Below are positions 35,471 through 46,918 of a DNA stretch of 64,000 bases, piece by piece (position 1 is the first letter of the stretch; each line of letters opens with the position of its first letter). Source of the stretch: Malania oleifera (taxonomy: Eukaryota; Streptophyta; Magnoliopsida; Santalales; Ximeniaceae); NCBI RefSeq assembly GCF_029873635.1, contig NC_080423.1:90751191-90815190 (forward strand), in the 5' to 3' direction. The position numbers and the translations under genes were made by a program. The notes below the pieces were generated by a model, which made no database searches, was not told the origin of the DNA, and worked only from the letters and a program-made list of their open reading frames with translations.

Positions 35471-38030
35471 CGAGAATAAGGATGAGCGGGTAAGGTGAAT
35501 CCTTTCAGCTAACCTGATCATCAAAAATCAAAATTTCTAGGAAATTGTAAGTAAACTAACTAAATTGCATATCTTTACCCAATTGTTTTAACCATTTGTC
35601 AGAAATTGTTTGTTAGTTTGGTTGGTTAGTTCAGTTTTCACCAAATAATACTTAACCCTTCTTCTAGATCTTAAGAAAATCTTGAACATATCATAATTGT
35701 TAGGCAAAACATAAAAGAAAAAGTTATATATTGTCTCTTTATTAACTAGGCTAATAGAAGTAAAGTATATGACAACTTCGGGAATTAAATGTGCCTTAGA
35801 TAATGGCTATTTCTCATTATTAAGTAACTTTGGAACTAAACTCATAAATGAGTGTTGTAAATAATAAAATTGGACTCAAAAAAATGGCCCACATGACTAC
35901 ATAAAAATAACACCAAATAACAGTAATAAATATGATCTGCATCATTCCTCTATGTGAGAAGGAACTCATTGTTGCGCGAGCAGCCTAATTTTGTAGTGGT
36001 AAGCTTGCCAACATATATTTTCTTAAAACTCTTCTTCACTCATTCATGATTTTTTTTTTTGTATCTTATTTCCCTTCGTACTTGATAAGAAAGCACTAAT
36101 ATTTCTTTCATGGGCTCTTGACATGTCTGAATTCAATTACTTGCTCCACCTGTTCCTTCTTTGAAGAAGTATGTGCTCTTTCTTTCTCCTTCAATCTAAC
36201 ACTTTGATATCAGCATAGAAATATCACAAATAAATAAAATTAGGTATTTTCAAGCCCATGGGAAGCTTTACATTGTAAGCATTTAACCAAAATTTGCATA
36301 AAATTTTGTTTGGTCCAATCTTCTTTCACATTTCATAACGTTTATTATATAATAAATTTATATAATTTAAAAAATTAATTTCCTCTCATTACATTTTATT
36401 CTTATGTACAAAAAAAATCATTATTTTGTCATAAAAACTAAAAAGAAATGTTTGTTTTTATAAGAAACACTATCACAAATCTCCCTTTTGATACTCCTTA
36501 TGTCATCATTGATAATATCGACTTCTTTATAATGTTGGTTCATCTCTTTCTGCTTTCAATGAACTCCTCCCCATAAGACTTGGACTAACTTTAGATGATT
36601 GGTAACATCATCCAAGTCTATTGATTAGTATATAATATTGCATATTTATGTGCGTTTATACACCGTCTTATTACACATAAATAAGTTAACTCATCTACGT
36701 AACATGCATTTAGAATTTATTGTGTGATTTTTGTGTTTTGTAGGTAAATTGTAATAAATATTTGATTAGCCCTTGTGTGGAGTATGGAATGGCGGCAAAG
36801 ACTTTAGAGATTCAAAGGACTAATTTGTGAAGTGATGAATAATGTTTGAAAGAATTGAATAACATCCAAGAATGCTTTAATTCGGACCAATTGAAGTAAT
36901 GTAATAGTTTTGCACAGTTTTGGTAAATCAGTCATAACTTTTGACTCAGTTATCCAATTTATGCAATCTTGATCTCATTTTAAAAGAAGACTTCAAGCTC
37001 TACAAATTTGCATCTCACGAGGAAGTCCCAATTACAATGTTTAGATGTTCAAATTTGAGCTGGAAAAAAGGTAACGTGCTTAAGAAATAAATTTCAGCAA
37101 CACAAGGAGTACAATTAGCATTTTGGTTGATGGAGTGTAATTAGTGTTTGTGGTAGGTTTATAGTGTAAATAGCAATTGTGGTAGGTTTAGGAGTGAAAG
37201 TAGTGATTTTTGAACCTATAAATAAGAGGTTTGTGTTTGCCTTGGAGGATGCTGGTTTTCTTTTTCTCATTTATTTCCTTGTAAACATTCAAGAGTGTTC
37301 AATTTAAGTATTTCTTCTTTTCATTCTAATGGCCAACTAAGTTTCAAGTTAGGCTAAGGGTGGCGTCCTACTTCCCATTAATGGTAATTTTCATCCCATT
37401 TTTCAAGTACTTTATGTTTAAGTTGATAAATGAACAATGATCTTTTTCTAACAACTTTTTGATTTTGTAAACTTTTTGATTGATTGTAAACAAGTTAAAT
37501 CTTGACACAACCAATATTTTTTGTTCTTATATTCTAAAAGTTTGCTAAAACAATTTCATTGACATTAATCAACAATATTTTTTTGTTTTGTTAAACTTAT
37601 GTACTTCAAGCAATATATCTTCCGATCAAGATCAATAGGTATATTGATGTTGGTCGAGTTATAAAAATGAAATTTGATTACCATTGATGGGATTAGGATG
37701 AAATCCAAAGCCTAGTTCTTTAATTAAATTGTTATAATCAAATCATAGTTTTGTTCATTAAAATCAATCTTCACTTATCTCACTTTAAATTATTTTGTGA
37801 CGTATGAACTATTTAAACTTTCCACTTAAATTTATGTGGAAATGACTTTGAGATTCCAAAATTTACTATACTTGACAATCAAATTTTCCTATGACTTGCG
37901 AATCGGACAATAATAAACAATATAAATTGACAAGCATCTATAATTTGATTTGGGCTCAGACCATGAACTATTTAGAAAGAGATGAACCAAGTTCATAACA
38001 TCTTCCATGAACACTGTTTATTAGGTATGA
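35471..38030. other. Intergenic DNA with a possible LTR-like segment
   Basis: No coding region was recognised. The part 36630-37420 has a TATA-like CCTATAAATAAGAG (37217) followed by a leader-like stretch with CTTGTAAACATTCAAGAG. That resembles a decayed LTR promoter in plus orientation, but no ends or PBS are visible. The remainder is AT-rich spacer. Confidence 0.35.
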
Positions 38031-38330
38031 TTACTAGCTTCCTCGATTTATGATGGCGGGATGCTTAACGACACTTTCATACTTGTTTCCCATTTGACTC
38101 TGATCACGTGGATCTATGTCTCTATGGACATGTGACACGGCTGATGGTGGCATATTTTTCTGAGGACCGTCACCCACACTTTGCACAGCTTGTGTCATTC
38201 TATTTATTATGCAGCTAATCAGCCCCACTCGCCAGCCGCGTTGATGGGTTTAACCCACGCGATCCATTTTAAGGAAACTTAAATAAAGTCAGACATTTAA
38301 ACCGAGGGTCGGAGCAAATGCCGATCCAAC

Positions 38331-39977
38331 GTGGTCCAATGTAGTTTCTGCCCTTCTCCGAATCCTTCTGGTTGGAAGCTTCAGACATGGATGATGTTGA
38401 AGGCTACTGCCGCATTCATAACCTCCAAGCTTCAAAAGCTCTCGACCATGAAAGAAGTAGAACAAGTCCAAGCTGTGATCACCAAAGCCGGCCTCCACAA
38501 CCACCCTACTCTCATTGCAACACTCATCAACTTCTCTTCGCTTTTCCAATCGGGCAGCCTCACTCATGCCCAGATGATTTTCGAGGAGACTATCATGGAC
38601 AATCCTTTTATCTGTAACACACTGATTAGAGCTTATGCTAAGAGTGTTTTCCCTATCAGAGCTATATATCTCTACAATCAAATGCATCGCATGAACGTTG
38701 AGTTTGACCATTTTACTTTCACATTTGTGCTCAGAGCGTGTGCTAGAGTTCTGTTTTGCGTGGAAGAAGAAGTGAAGTTTGATGGGTTTGGCATTGGTTG
38801 TAAAGGTGCTGAAATCCATTGCAGGGTTTTTAAGGCTGGGTTCGATCATGATCATTTTATTAGGAATTCTTTGGTTTATATGTATTCCCAATGTGGGTTT
38901 TTGAGTCTTGCCCGTCGTGTGTTCGATGAAATGACTAAGAAGACAGTAGCTTCTTGGAACATCATGATATCAGCATATGATCGGGTCAATGACTTCATCT
39001 CGGCAGATTCTTTGTTAGAAGCAATGCCTGAGAAAAACGTGGTATCCTGGAATACCCTGATAGCGCGATACATTAAGTTTGGTGACATTGAAGCTGCAAG
39101 GAGGGTTTTTCAAGCAATGCCCAAGAGAGATGCGGTTTCTTGGAATTCAATGATTGCTGGCTATGTTCGGATTAAGGACTACACTGAAGCTTTGAAGCTC
39201 TATGGCGAAATGCAAACTGCTCAAGTGGAAGCAACGGAAATAACACTGATATCTGTTCTGGGTGTGTGTGCAGAGACAGGGGAATTGGAGAAAGGTAGGA
39301 AGGTTCATGAGATGTTGAAACAGAAAGGCTATAAGATTGAAGGGTATTTGGGTAATGCCCTTGTAGATATGTATGCTAAATGTGGGAGTATGAGTGAGGC
39401 GTGGGAAATATTTAATGAGATGAAGATGAAACATGTGAGTTGTTGGAATGCGATGATTATGGGTTTGGCTGTGAATGGTTACAGCAAAGAAGCTTTGGAG
39501 TTGTTTTCAGCCATGGAAATGAGGCTTGATGAAGTCAAGCCTAACAAGATCACGTTCATTGGTGTTTTAACTGCTTGCAGCCATAACGGTCTGGTGGAAG
39601 AAGGCCGCTGGTTTTTCAGCAAAATGATAAAGGAGTACAAGATTACACCTGATATAAAGCATTATGGTTGCATGGTTGATCTTCTCAGCAGATGGGGCTT
39701 CTTAAATGATGCTAATGAGGTGATCAAAGCTATGCCATTCAAAGCAAACTCTGTATTGTGGAGAACTTTGTTGGGTGCTAGTAAAGTTTATTGTGATGTG
39801 GAGCTGGCCGAGGAATCCTTCCAACAGCTTGCCAAATTGGAGCCTCTACGGGATGGGGATTACGTTTTATTATCAAACATTTATGCCGAAGCTGAGAGAT
39901 GGAATGATGTTGAACGAGTGAGAGCCGAGATGATTAGTTCTGGGGTTTCAAAGAAACCTGGCTCCAGTCATTATTGA
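38331..39977 (+). CDS. PLS-class pentatricopeptide repeat (PPR) protein, E-type end
   Basis: An intronless 548-codon gene. PPR proteins bind organelle RNA through 31-36-residue helical repeats and act in editing, splicing or stability in mitochondria or plastids. PLS-type repeats are visible from about residue 85: FICNTLIRAYAKS, FIRNSLVYMYSQCG, VASWNIMISAYDR, VVSWNTLIARYIK, AVSWNSMIAGYVR, YLGNALVDMYAKCG, VSCWNAMIMGLAVNG, ITFIGVLTACSHNGLVEEG, IKHYGCMVDLLSRWG. The E region has NSVLWRTLLGASKVYCDVE and DYVLLSNIYAEAERWNDV, ending KKPGSSHY. There is no DYW deaminase domain. The N-terminus is Ser/Lys-rich, as in transit peptides; Met21 is an alternative start. An extra 15-20 residues (CVEEEVKFDGFGIGCKG) sit within one repeat. 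It resembles Arabidopsis At5g15300-type proteins by recall. Confidence 0.93.
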   Translation: MVQCSFCPSPNPSGWKLQTWMMLKATAAFITSKLQKLSTMKEVEQVQAVITKAGLHNHPTLIATLINFSSLFQSGSLTHAQMIFEETIMDNPFICNTLIRAYAKSVFPIRAIYLYNQMHRMNVEFDHFTFTFVLRACARVLFCVEEEVKFDGFGIGCKGAEIHCRVFKAGFDHDHFIRNSLVYMYSQCGFLSLARRVFDEMTKKTVASWNIMISAYDRVNDFISADSLLEAMPEKNVVSWNTLIARYIKFGDIEAARRVFQAMPKRDAVSWNSMIAGYVRIKDYTEALKLYGEMQTAQVEATEITLISVLGVCAETGELEKGRKVHEMLKQKGYKIEGYLGNALVDMYAKCGSMSEAWEIFNEMKMKHVSCWNAMIMGLAVNGYSKEALELFSAMEMRLDEVKPNKITFIGVLTACSHNGLVEEGRWFFSKMIKEYKITPDIKHYGCMVDLLSRWGFLNDANEVIKAMPFKANSVLWRTLLGASKVYCDVELAEESFQQLAKLEPLRDGDYVLLSNIYAEAERWNDVERVRAEMISSGVSKKPGSSHY

Positions 39978-40119
39978 CATCAAATAATTTAATTCCTCAA
40001 AAGTTCATCGCCAAGTTAATGATTTTACTGCCAAAAAAATTGCATGTGAAAATAACAGTTTGGTAATCTTTTATTTATATATTTATTGTACTTTAATATA
40101 TGATTTGTTTGCACCAAAC

Positions 40120-40263
40120 CTATGTTTGGGAGCTTGGAATTTGGACCTTTGTGTGTGTTTGAATCAAATGTAATATGAAATTGTATTGATTTTTATCCAA
40201 ATTCTTACAAATTCAAATTTGAGACCTAAAATTCATGATCCCAAACACAAACTAAACACATAG
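40120..40263. repeat. MITE-like inverted repeat unit 1
   Basis: Starts CTATGTTTGGG and ends CCCAAACACAAACTAAACACATAG, giving inverted ends. It is about 144 bp and its interior resembles the next unit (TGTAATATGAAATTGTATTGA against TGTAATATAAAATTGTATTGA), so the two are copies of one family. No target duplication is clear. Confidence 0.45.
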
Positions 40264-40266
40264 ACC

Positions 40267-40398
40267 CTATGTTTGGAGAGGTCTTGAATTTAATTTTGTA
40301 TTGGACTTAGATAAAATGTAATATAAAATTGTATTGAAATTTGTCCAAATTCATTTAATTCAAAATTCAGTGTTTGAAATTCATGCTTCCAAACGTAG
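40267..40398. repeat. MITE-like inverted repeat unit 2
   Basis: Starts CTATGTTTGGAGAG and ends GCTTCCAAACGTAG, inverted with few mismatches; 132 bp. It follows unit 1 head to tail after three bases. Confidence 0.45.
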
Positions 40399-40540
40399 TG
40401 ATTGTTTCATTACCCCAACTTTCAATGTTCTTATGACACTGTTTATAAGAGCATATTTGATTGCTTGAGAGCATTGTCATTACCATTATAAAATTTGTTT
40501 TCAAATAAAATTTCTTCAACAAAAATTCAGGCTCCTAAAT
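40396..40540. repeat. Tandem duplication, copy 1 (copy 2 is split by the SIRE LTR)
   Basis: The stretch TGATTGTTTCATTACCCCAA...GAGCATATTTGATTGCTTGA...AATTTGTTTT recurs at 40541-40595 and continues at 42738-42800 on the far side of the SIRE solo LTR. The duplication therefore preceded the LTR insertion. Confidence 0.75.
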
Positions 40541-40595
40541 GTAGTATGATTGTTTCATTACCCCAACTTTCAATGTTGTTATGACATTATGTTCA

Positions 40596-42732
40596 TGTTG
40601 ACTTTGGTGCAATCCCAAGAGAGGGGGTGAATTGGTATTTAAAAATTTTATCCTCTAAGTCAATCTACTAACAACAGTATTACACAAGTCTAAGGTCAAT
40701 CTAGTGCATATAAAATAAATCAATGTAAATATATAGCAAAATTTAAACTGCAATAAGAATTTAACCAAGCATGTACGATAAAGTAGTAAATAGAGGTGAC
40801 ACCATAAATATTATTGAGGTTCGGCAAACTGCCTACGTCCCCGCCTTGGCTTACCAGCACAAGGATTACACTATGGGCTCACTTAACGGGTGGAGCGGCA
40901 CCTAAATACAACCAGGTCAATTAGCATAGGACTGACCTCAACCTTTACAATCAGTTCAAATTAACATAGGGCTGACATCAACCTTTTATAACCAATCCTT
41001 CTGGGCTAGATTACCGCCCCCTTAAGCCAAGCCTAGAATATAACAGATTTACAATAAAATTTGCGTACAAACTATATGCTTCTCAATCAAACATATTTGC
41101 ACCAATATAATCAACACACTACCGAATGATATGATAAGATAAGCACAATGTAGTAGTAGTGTCTACTCTCAAAGATTTATGCAAATATTGCAATCAATAC
41201 GTAAGAGTGTAAGTGATAGGATCTTTGTATTAAAATAATAGTCTCAATTGCAATGCAGCAACAAAGATCACAAGCACACTTCAAATATCTCAACAAATAT
41301 TTTTTCTCAAAATAAACCACGAGATATTCAAAAATGGTTTGTAAAAATTATTTGATCTTTATGTCAACATGATAATATCAATCAAAAGATATAGCAATAA
41401 AGATCTTCAGCACGCAAGTAAATATTTCAAAATATTTCTCAAAGATAAACACAAGAGATATTTGAAAATAGTTTGTAAAAAATTTATCTTATAAACAAAA
41501 AACAATACGAACTCTTGAGTATTGCAATGATGATGCAAAACTCACAAGCTCTACGAAGTTTTCCTACGGAAGACTTATTAATGAAATATCCTAGAAAAAC
41601 TCAAGCTTACTCTCGGATAAAAATATATCTTAATCAACTAGAATTAACGAGAGTGTAAGCTTAACTAGAAACTCATAATAACACTCTTACTTAGCAAGGT
41701 TTGCAATGAGAATGAGTAAGAATGAAGGAATGAAGCTTGAATGTGAGAAATAGAGCTTTTGAAAATTAGAAAAAATTTGCTAATTGTTTTTACTAATCTT
41801 CCACTAATCTTTACAAATGATGGGGTATATATAGAATTCCCCAAAATTATAACCGTTCGGGACATAGATGTCATTTTTGTAAAAGTTTAAATGAGGTTAA
41901 TAATTTTTAATAGTGTTTTAACCTCGGTAAATTCGGAGCAGCCCGAGAAGGTCAGTCGACCATTTTCATGGTTTGGTCGACCAAGTTGCCAAGTTTGGTC
42001 GACTAGGAGACTTTTGAACTGTAGGTTCGATCGACCGTCTAAAGGCGATTCTGAACCCTCCGAGGTTCGATCGACCGAATTTAGTTCAATTGACCAAGTT
42101 TCATTTATTTTAGTCGACCAAGTCATTTTGAACTTGGAGGTTCGGTCGACCAGAGCGTTGGGGCTTCCCCTGAGGTGGTTCGGTGGACCAAGGCGTTGCA
42201 TATATATTTCTAGTCGGTCAACCAAAGGGTCAACTTGTTGACCTAGTGGGGGTTCAGTCGATCGAAGATCTCGGTGTAACTGAGTTCGGTCGACCGAACA
42301 TGTCATCCTTGGGCATTTCGATCTTTTTCCCTTTATTAAATTGTCTCTAATTATATGATGTTTATTTTCAAGACTATGGGAGACATTTTTATGCAATATT
42401 TAGGGTCCTAAAGACAATCTATGGTCTTTGTGAGTTAACCCAAAAAATCTGGCGTCGGTCGACTGAGATCATTTAATAATCCTTTGAGTTTATCTACCCT
42501 ATCATGCATATAATGCATTGATTATTACATATCATTTCCTATTTACTATTATAGACCCGAATAAAACTCAATTGAATTACAACAAATAAATGTTCTAGGT
42601 CTTTATCTTCTTCAAGTCCATGTGCGTGCACCATATGATACTTCCAATTGATCATGCACACAAACTCATCAATCATTAAATATCAAAATATTTGTCATAA
42701 TAAAAAATGAGATATGACCTATAAGGTCAACA
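40596..42732 (-). repeat. SIRE/Maximus-type solo LTR (copy B)
   Basis: A 2,137 bp LTR with plus-strand ends TGTTGACTTTGG and GGTCAACA and a 5 bp target duplication with one mismatch (GTTCA / ATTCA). It begins with the same CCCAAGAG-GGGGTGAATTGG block as copy A and starts, on the minus strand, with TGTTGACCTTATAGGTCATA, matching copy A. The minus-strand TATA box is at 41825-41833 (TATATATACC). Copies A and B are one subfamily. No internal region is left. It lies 0.6 kb downstream of the PPR gene. Confidence 0.9.
41951..42467 (-). promoter_or_regulatory. U3 array of GGTCGACC palindromes (copy B)
   Basis: About 13 copies centred on GTCGAC (TTCGGTCGACCAGA, GTTCGATCGACCG, AGTCGACCA), upstream of the minus-strand TATA box at 41825. 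Same motif type and place as in copy A, with different spacing and number. Confidence 0.7.
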
Positions 42733-43047
42733 ATTCATCAGAGCATATTTGATGGCTTGAGAGGATTGCCACTACCAGCATAATATTTGTTTTGCCATTT
42801 CTCCATTTAGCTTGTCTATTCAAAAAGAGGCCCAAAAGCATCCAAATTGATGTATGCTAAGAGTCACGTGCCCATAACCTTCACGAGCCCATGTGGTAAT
42901 ATGCTTAATATATTCACCTCTTACCATGGAGGCCCGTGATGTCATGGGTCCATGACTCGACTTTTTCCATCCAAATTAAAACTATTTTTGAAGACAAAAA
43001 ATCACTGGTGGTATGATACTATCCAAATTCCATTGTTGCCTATTTAA

Positions 43048-43235
43048 AGGGAAATTATACAAGAGACCTCTTCCTTTATGTGTGTATCTGTATTTTAGAT
43101 GTTAACCATATGAAAAATTGGTCCTATATTCATTAAGTTTAGAGATAAAAAGAGGAGACCCATTTCAAGTATGTTTAGAATTTAAGTGACAAGCACATAA
43201 ACACATGTAGGGGGAGGTCCCCTGTATAATTTCCT
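43048..43235. mobile_element. MITE with terminal inverted repeats and 8 bp target duplication
   Basis: A 188 bp unit starting AGGGAAATTATACAAGAGACC and ending GGTCCCCTGTATAATTTCCT, inverted repeats of about 20 bp. It is flanked by the perfect 8 bp direct repeat CTATTTAA (43040-43047, 43236-43243). An 8 bp duplication suggests hAT mobilisation, though 9 bp (Mutator) is nearly as good. No coding capacity. The terminal AGGGAAATTATA is shared with the larger inverted-repeat element at 23857. Confidence 0.8.
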
Positions 43236-43769
43236 CTATTTAAGCCTAAAACAACCCTTTCTCCCTTGTAAATATGACAATGATAGTTTGAACAAACAAA
43301 TCAACAAGATCAAATATTTTACAAATATAAGTTTTGGTTTTGTTTTTGAATGAGAGAGGAAGGAAGTAGTGGGAATTCTCTCACATTAAACGAGGAGGGA
43401 AATTTGTATTGCTTCATATTTTTGGCACTCTTAGCAAATTTGCAATCACAAGACACAATGTCATGCTTTAATGGTCCACTTTGCAATTGGTAGTTGCCCT
43501 AAACTATGAATAGAATACCCTGGACATAAAAAAATTGGAAACAAAATTCTTTGTTCTCTTATAATTTGTCAAGGATAAGTGAACTAAGCTTGTGTAGTAT
43601 CCTACAAGATATTTCACTTGAACCCAGCGCGCACTGAATGTGGTGGAGTGAATAAACCTTAAGATTAGGCTTGATTCATGGAATGTTTATTCTTAGGGGC
43701 ATTTGGTTTGCTACAATTCTCAATTTCAATATAATATAGTATTATTACAACTATTATTATATTTGAATA

Positions 43770-44100
43770 TGTTTGTGCCCTCTTTGTACATCCCCTATAT
43801 GGTGACAATTGCCTAGTTAAGGAAATCGCTTGAGGAATCACAAGAAGAAGTAGTTTAGGTGATGCAAACAACTTGTTATGTAGTCTCTTTAGTAAATGAA
43901 TGGGGGATCACTAGATAAAGCATAAAACAAACATCACCCAAGCAGGGCACACATTGCCTAGTGAATTAAAATGTGGAATCGACACAATTAATTCCCCAAC
44001 AAGTAATGCCCACACATTTTATTCTCTTGGGTGTGAATGTCGCTTTACCCATCATAGTAGTATTGAATTACAAGGTCTAGGAAAATCACTTATCATTGAT
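43770..44100. repeat. Direct repeat, left copy, of an unidentified non-coding unit
   Basis: About 330 bp that recurs at 45465-45838: GTTAAGGAAATCGCTTGAGG against ATTAAGGAAATTGCCTAAGG, ATTAAAATGTGGAATC-ACACAA-TAATTCCC, CACATTTTATTCTCTTGGG, ending ATCATTGATA. Similarity is around 75-80% by eye. It could be the LTR of a small non-autonomous retroelement (TRIM-like), but no PBS or polypurine tract was found. Confidence 0.6.
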
Positions 44101-45464
44101 ATGTCCTAAAAATCACAAGTAGCCACCTAGATGACAAAGGCCGCACAATCATCATTAAACGACGCTCACCTAGTCATCTGGGAGGTCACCCAAATCACCA
44201 CCTCCCCGACTCAATTCACACCATCAGTTAAAGGTGTTTGATTTTTTTTTTAAATATCTTTTTGGAAAATCTAATGGACCCATCATCATCACTTAAAAGG
44301 TTCTTGATTTTTTATCAAACATCTTTTTGGCATGCCTAATAGGACCCATCATCTTATCATCCCATCATTTTAAAAGGTACTTAATTTTTTATCAAATGCC
44401 TTTCTTACATGCCCACGCGGGACACATTAAGTTGTCAATTACCATTAGGATGAAGACAAGATGTTTTCGAATCCAATCGAGCTCACCATACTACTTTGGT
44501 AACAATACAATAACACATTGCCAAAAAAATTTTATGTGGTCTCTCATACCTCTTACAAGTTAGTAATTGTGATGAAGACGATCACAAGTGATCTAAAAGA
44601 TGACATGAGATCCTAGATGGAAAGCATGAGAGGTGATATATTTGGTAATTCAAGATCCACAACAGAAATGCCCATGAAAACCTCTACTGCGGTTCACCCA
44701 CAATTCTTCTATTGGCATGGTTGACCCATTGCCTATAACTACTATGTTGTATTTTAGCCAACCTACTCTTTTGCAGAAGGAAGCTGAGGACCGAATATTG
44801 TTCACCACACAATCATCTTATGGTTGAATTATCATTTATGATGACTTCGGCTAAACACAAAATCACCTCGGCGGGGGGGGGGGGGGGGTGGGCAGCGGAA
44901 TCTATTTATAAACATCATCAGCCATGAGGATCATTAAAATATTTTACTAGCCAATTATATAGAAGAAGATGAAGAGGTTGAGTTCACCACCAACAAAAAT
45001 TATGAGGACTACTTAGTGGCTGATTGCAGTAAGGAGGAGGAAGAGTCTAATTTGACCAAACATGAAAAATACTATAAGTCCTTCTTGGCCGATGATTTAA
45101 AGCTTGCCGATGATGAATGATGAAGCAATCTTGAGAATGAAATTAATCCCAAGCCTTATGTGGAGGTTGGCAAATTCATTGGTGAAAAATTTGTGTTATG
45201 GAAGGACTATCCATTGGCCTAGCCTAGATCTAGTATTGAGTGATCTTTTTTTTGTTTTTTATCCCACATCATTGATCAGTCAAAACATGCTCTAACATTC
45301 TTAGGGAGCGTCATTTATAATAATTGATCGACCAAAAAATTGTTTGCTCTAAGAAAATAATGAGGATAAGAACACTATTTATGCTAAAAGAGAAAAAAAA
45401 AATACTTAGGGCTGCTTATTAATAAGTGTTAAAAGCAATTAAATAGAGCAACCATAAGGGGCAT
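44101..45464. other. Interior between the direct repeats; no gene recognised
   Basis: About 1.36 kb with no convincing coding frame. It holds a tandem pair CATCATC-ACTTAAAAGGTTCTTGATTTTTTATCAAA-like at 44220-44400 and a 16-base G run (44873-44888). Acidic-looking short frames around 44960-45120 (GAAGAAGATGAAGAGG) match nothing I know. Confidence 0.4.
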
Positions 45465-45838
45465 TGTTTATACCATCTTTATGTGCCCCCTGTAGTATGG
45501 TGATAATATCCTAATTAAGGAAATTGCCTAAGGAATTACAATGGGCAGTTGCATAGACGAGGCAAAACACTAACTACCTAGTTGCGCTTTATTGACTAAA
45601 TGGAGAATTGCCTTGACAAGGTCTAAAACAATCATCGCCCAAGTGAGGCACATCTTGCCTAAGGGATTAAAATGTGGAATCACCACAATAAATTCCCTTG
45701 CAAGTAATAACAACACATTTTATTCTCTTGGGAGAATGTTGCCTTCCTTATTAAAGCAACAACAAATTACAAAGTTGTCAACATATGCAGACCAGGATTC
45801 GACCTTGTGAGGATGGCGATTTGAATTGATCATTGATA
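45465..45838. repeat. Direct repeat, right copy
   Basis: Partner of 43770-44100, starting TGTTTATACCATC and ending ATCATTGATA. Its end is close to the LTR of the copia element at 45951. Confidence 0.6.
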
Positions 45839-45950
45839 TTTACTTTTGTAACTTATAGTTCTAAAAAAGTTGCAACTATCCTTTTATTTGCCTATGTGTG
45901 GTTAAGTTCACCTAATTACTCCAATTAGTTGGTGTCTAGGTAAGCCTAGG

Positions 45951-46447
45951 TGTTGTGTTTTTTGGCTCATATCTTTGAGTAGATGACATACACAAGGAGA
46001 AAAACATAGTAAAATCAGCATGATGGGGGAAACCATTGACGGTTTCACCATACTGTCAACGGTTTGGAGTAGGATTTTTAGACAGTTGCATTCTTTTTGA
46101 AACCGTCGACAGTTAGGCCTAAATCGTTGACGGTTTGGCTTGGGACACCCAACACAAATTTCAAATTTTAAATGTGAACATTAAGTTGGCTAGGGGTTTG
46201 GAGGGAAAGCCTCCATCGTGTTTATATATATATGTCTATTATGATGTATCTGTAACATTGGAAGTGTATTTGACACAAAATAGTAATATTTATTTGTCGA
46301 TTCCTCCCGTGGATGTAGGCATTTCTGAACCACGTAATTTCTTGTGTTGTTCTAGCTATCATTTTTTTTTTTGTGGTTGTGTTCTATATTTGTTCTTTCA
46401 TTGATTGCTACATTTAATTTTCGCTCTGCAAATTTGAGTATTATACA
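45951..46447 (+). repeat. 5' LTR of plus-strand Tork-like copia
   Basis: About 497 bp from TGTTGTGTTTTTTGGC to TTATACA. It contains a TATA box (TTTATATATATATG, 46221) and the CCCGTGGATGTAGGCATT...GAACCACGTAA block of transcribed copia LTRs. The PBS follows six bases later. The right end is firm; the left end is an estimate based on TG. Confidence 0.65.
46030..46138 (+). promoter_or_regulatory. U3 array of AAACCGTCGACGGTTT palindromes
   Basis: Four copies: AAACCATTGACGGTTT, ACTGTCAACGGTTT, AAACCGTCGACAGTT and AAATCGTTGACGGTTT, about 80 bases upstream of the TATA box at 46221. All derive from a perfect 16 bp palindrome. Confidence 0.65.
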
Positions 46448-46475
46448 ATAAATTGGTATCAGAGCAATTGTTGTT

Positions 46476-46918
46476 ATGGCTTCGGGTACTTTGTCTACAA
46501 AATTTGACAACGTCAAATTTGATAGAACCAGTAACTTCGGTTTGTGATAGAGAAGGGTGAAGGATTTGCTTGTGTAGCAAGGGATGGTAAAGGCATTGTA
46601 TGGTGTTCAACCGAACGACATGAATGAGGCTAATTGGCAGGAATTAAAGGCAAAGGATGTTGCTACAATAAGATTGTGTTTGGGTGATGAAGTGCTATAT
46701 CACATCATGGAGGAGGATTCTCCTGCAGCTATTTGGAAAAAGTGAAAAATCCGGTACATGTCTAAATCTCTTACAAATAAACTCTTTCTTAAGCAAAGAC
46801 TATATTGGCTTAAGATGATGGAGGGTTCTGATTTGAACCAGCACATCAACGCATTTAATCAAATCATAAGTGATTTAATGCGGGTTAATGTGAAATTCGA
46901 AGAAAATGACAAGGCATT
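46476..46918 (+). pseudogene. copia gag N-terminal part
   Basis: Starts ATGGCTTCGGGTACT, 10 bases after the PBS, giving TKFDNVKFDRTSNF. Frame breaks and stops occur near 46547 and 46743. The recognisable core is SLTNKLFLKQRLYWLKMMEG, DLNQHINAFNQIISDLMRV, the UBN2-type gag motif. It is cut by the SIRE solo LTR; the remainder is at 49374-49720. Confidence 0.8.

Noticed and set aside
38289-38891. 200-codon minus-strand frame opposite the PPR gene
   Set aside because: It is the antisense shadow of the PPR coding sequence, with no recognisable protein features.
41891-42396. Overlapping frames of 116 and 169 codons on both strands in SIRE LTR B, rich in repeated VDRT/STEP-like words
   Set aside because: The repetition comes from the GTCGAC array; open frames arise because the motif lacks stops. 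Not a protein gene.
44873-44888. 16-base G run as a G-quadruplex or functional site
   Set aside because: Single homopolymer without spaced G blocks; may be a microsatellite or sequencing artefact. The same applies to 16783-16796 and 20326-20337.
45780-45840. Possible tRNA/SINE B-box (GGTCGAATCCTGG on the minus strand)
   Set aside because: No matching A-box or A-tail at proper spacing; it belongs to the 45465-45838 direct repeat.
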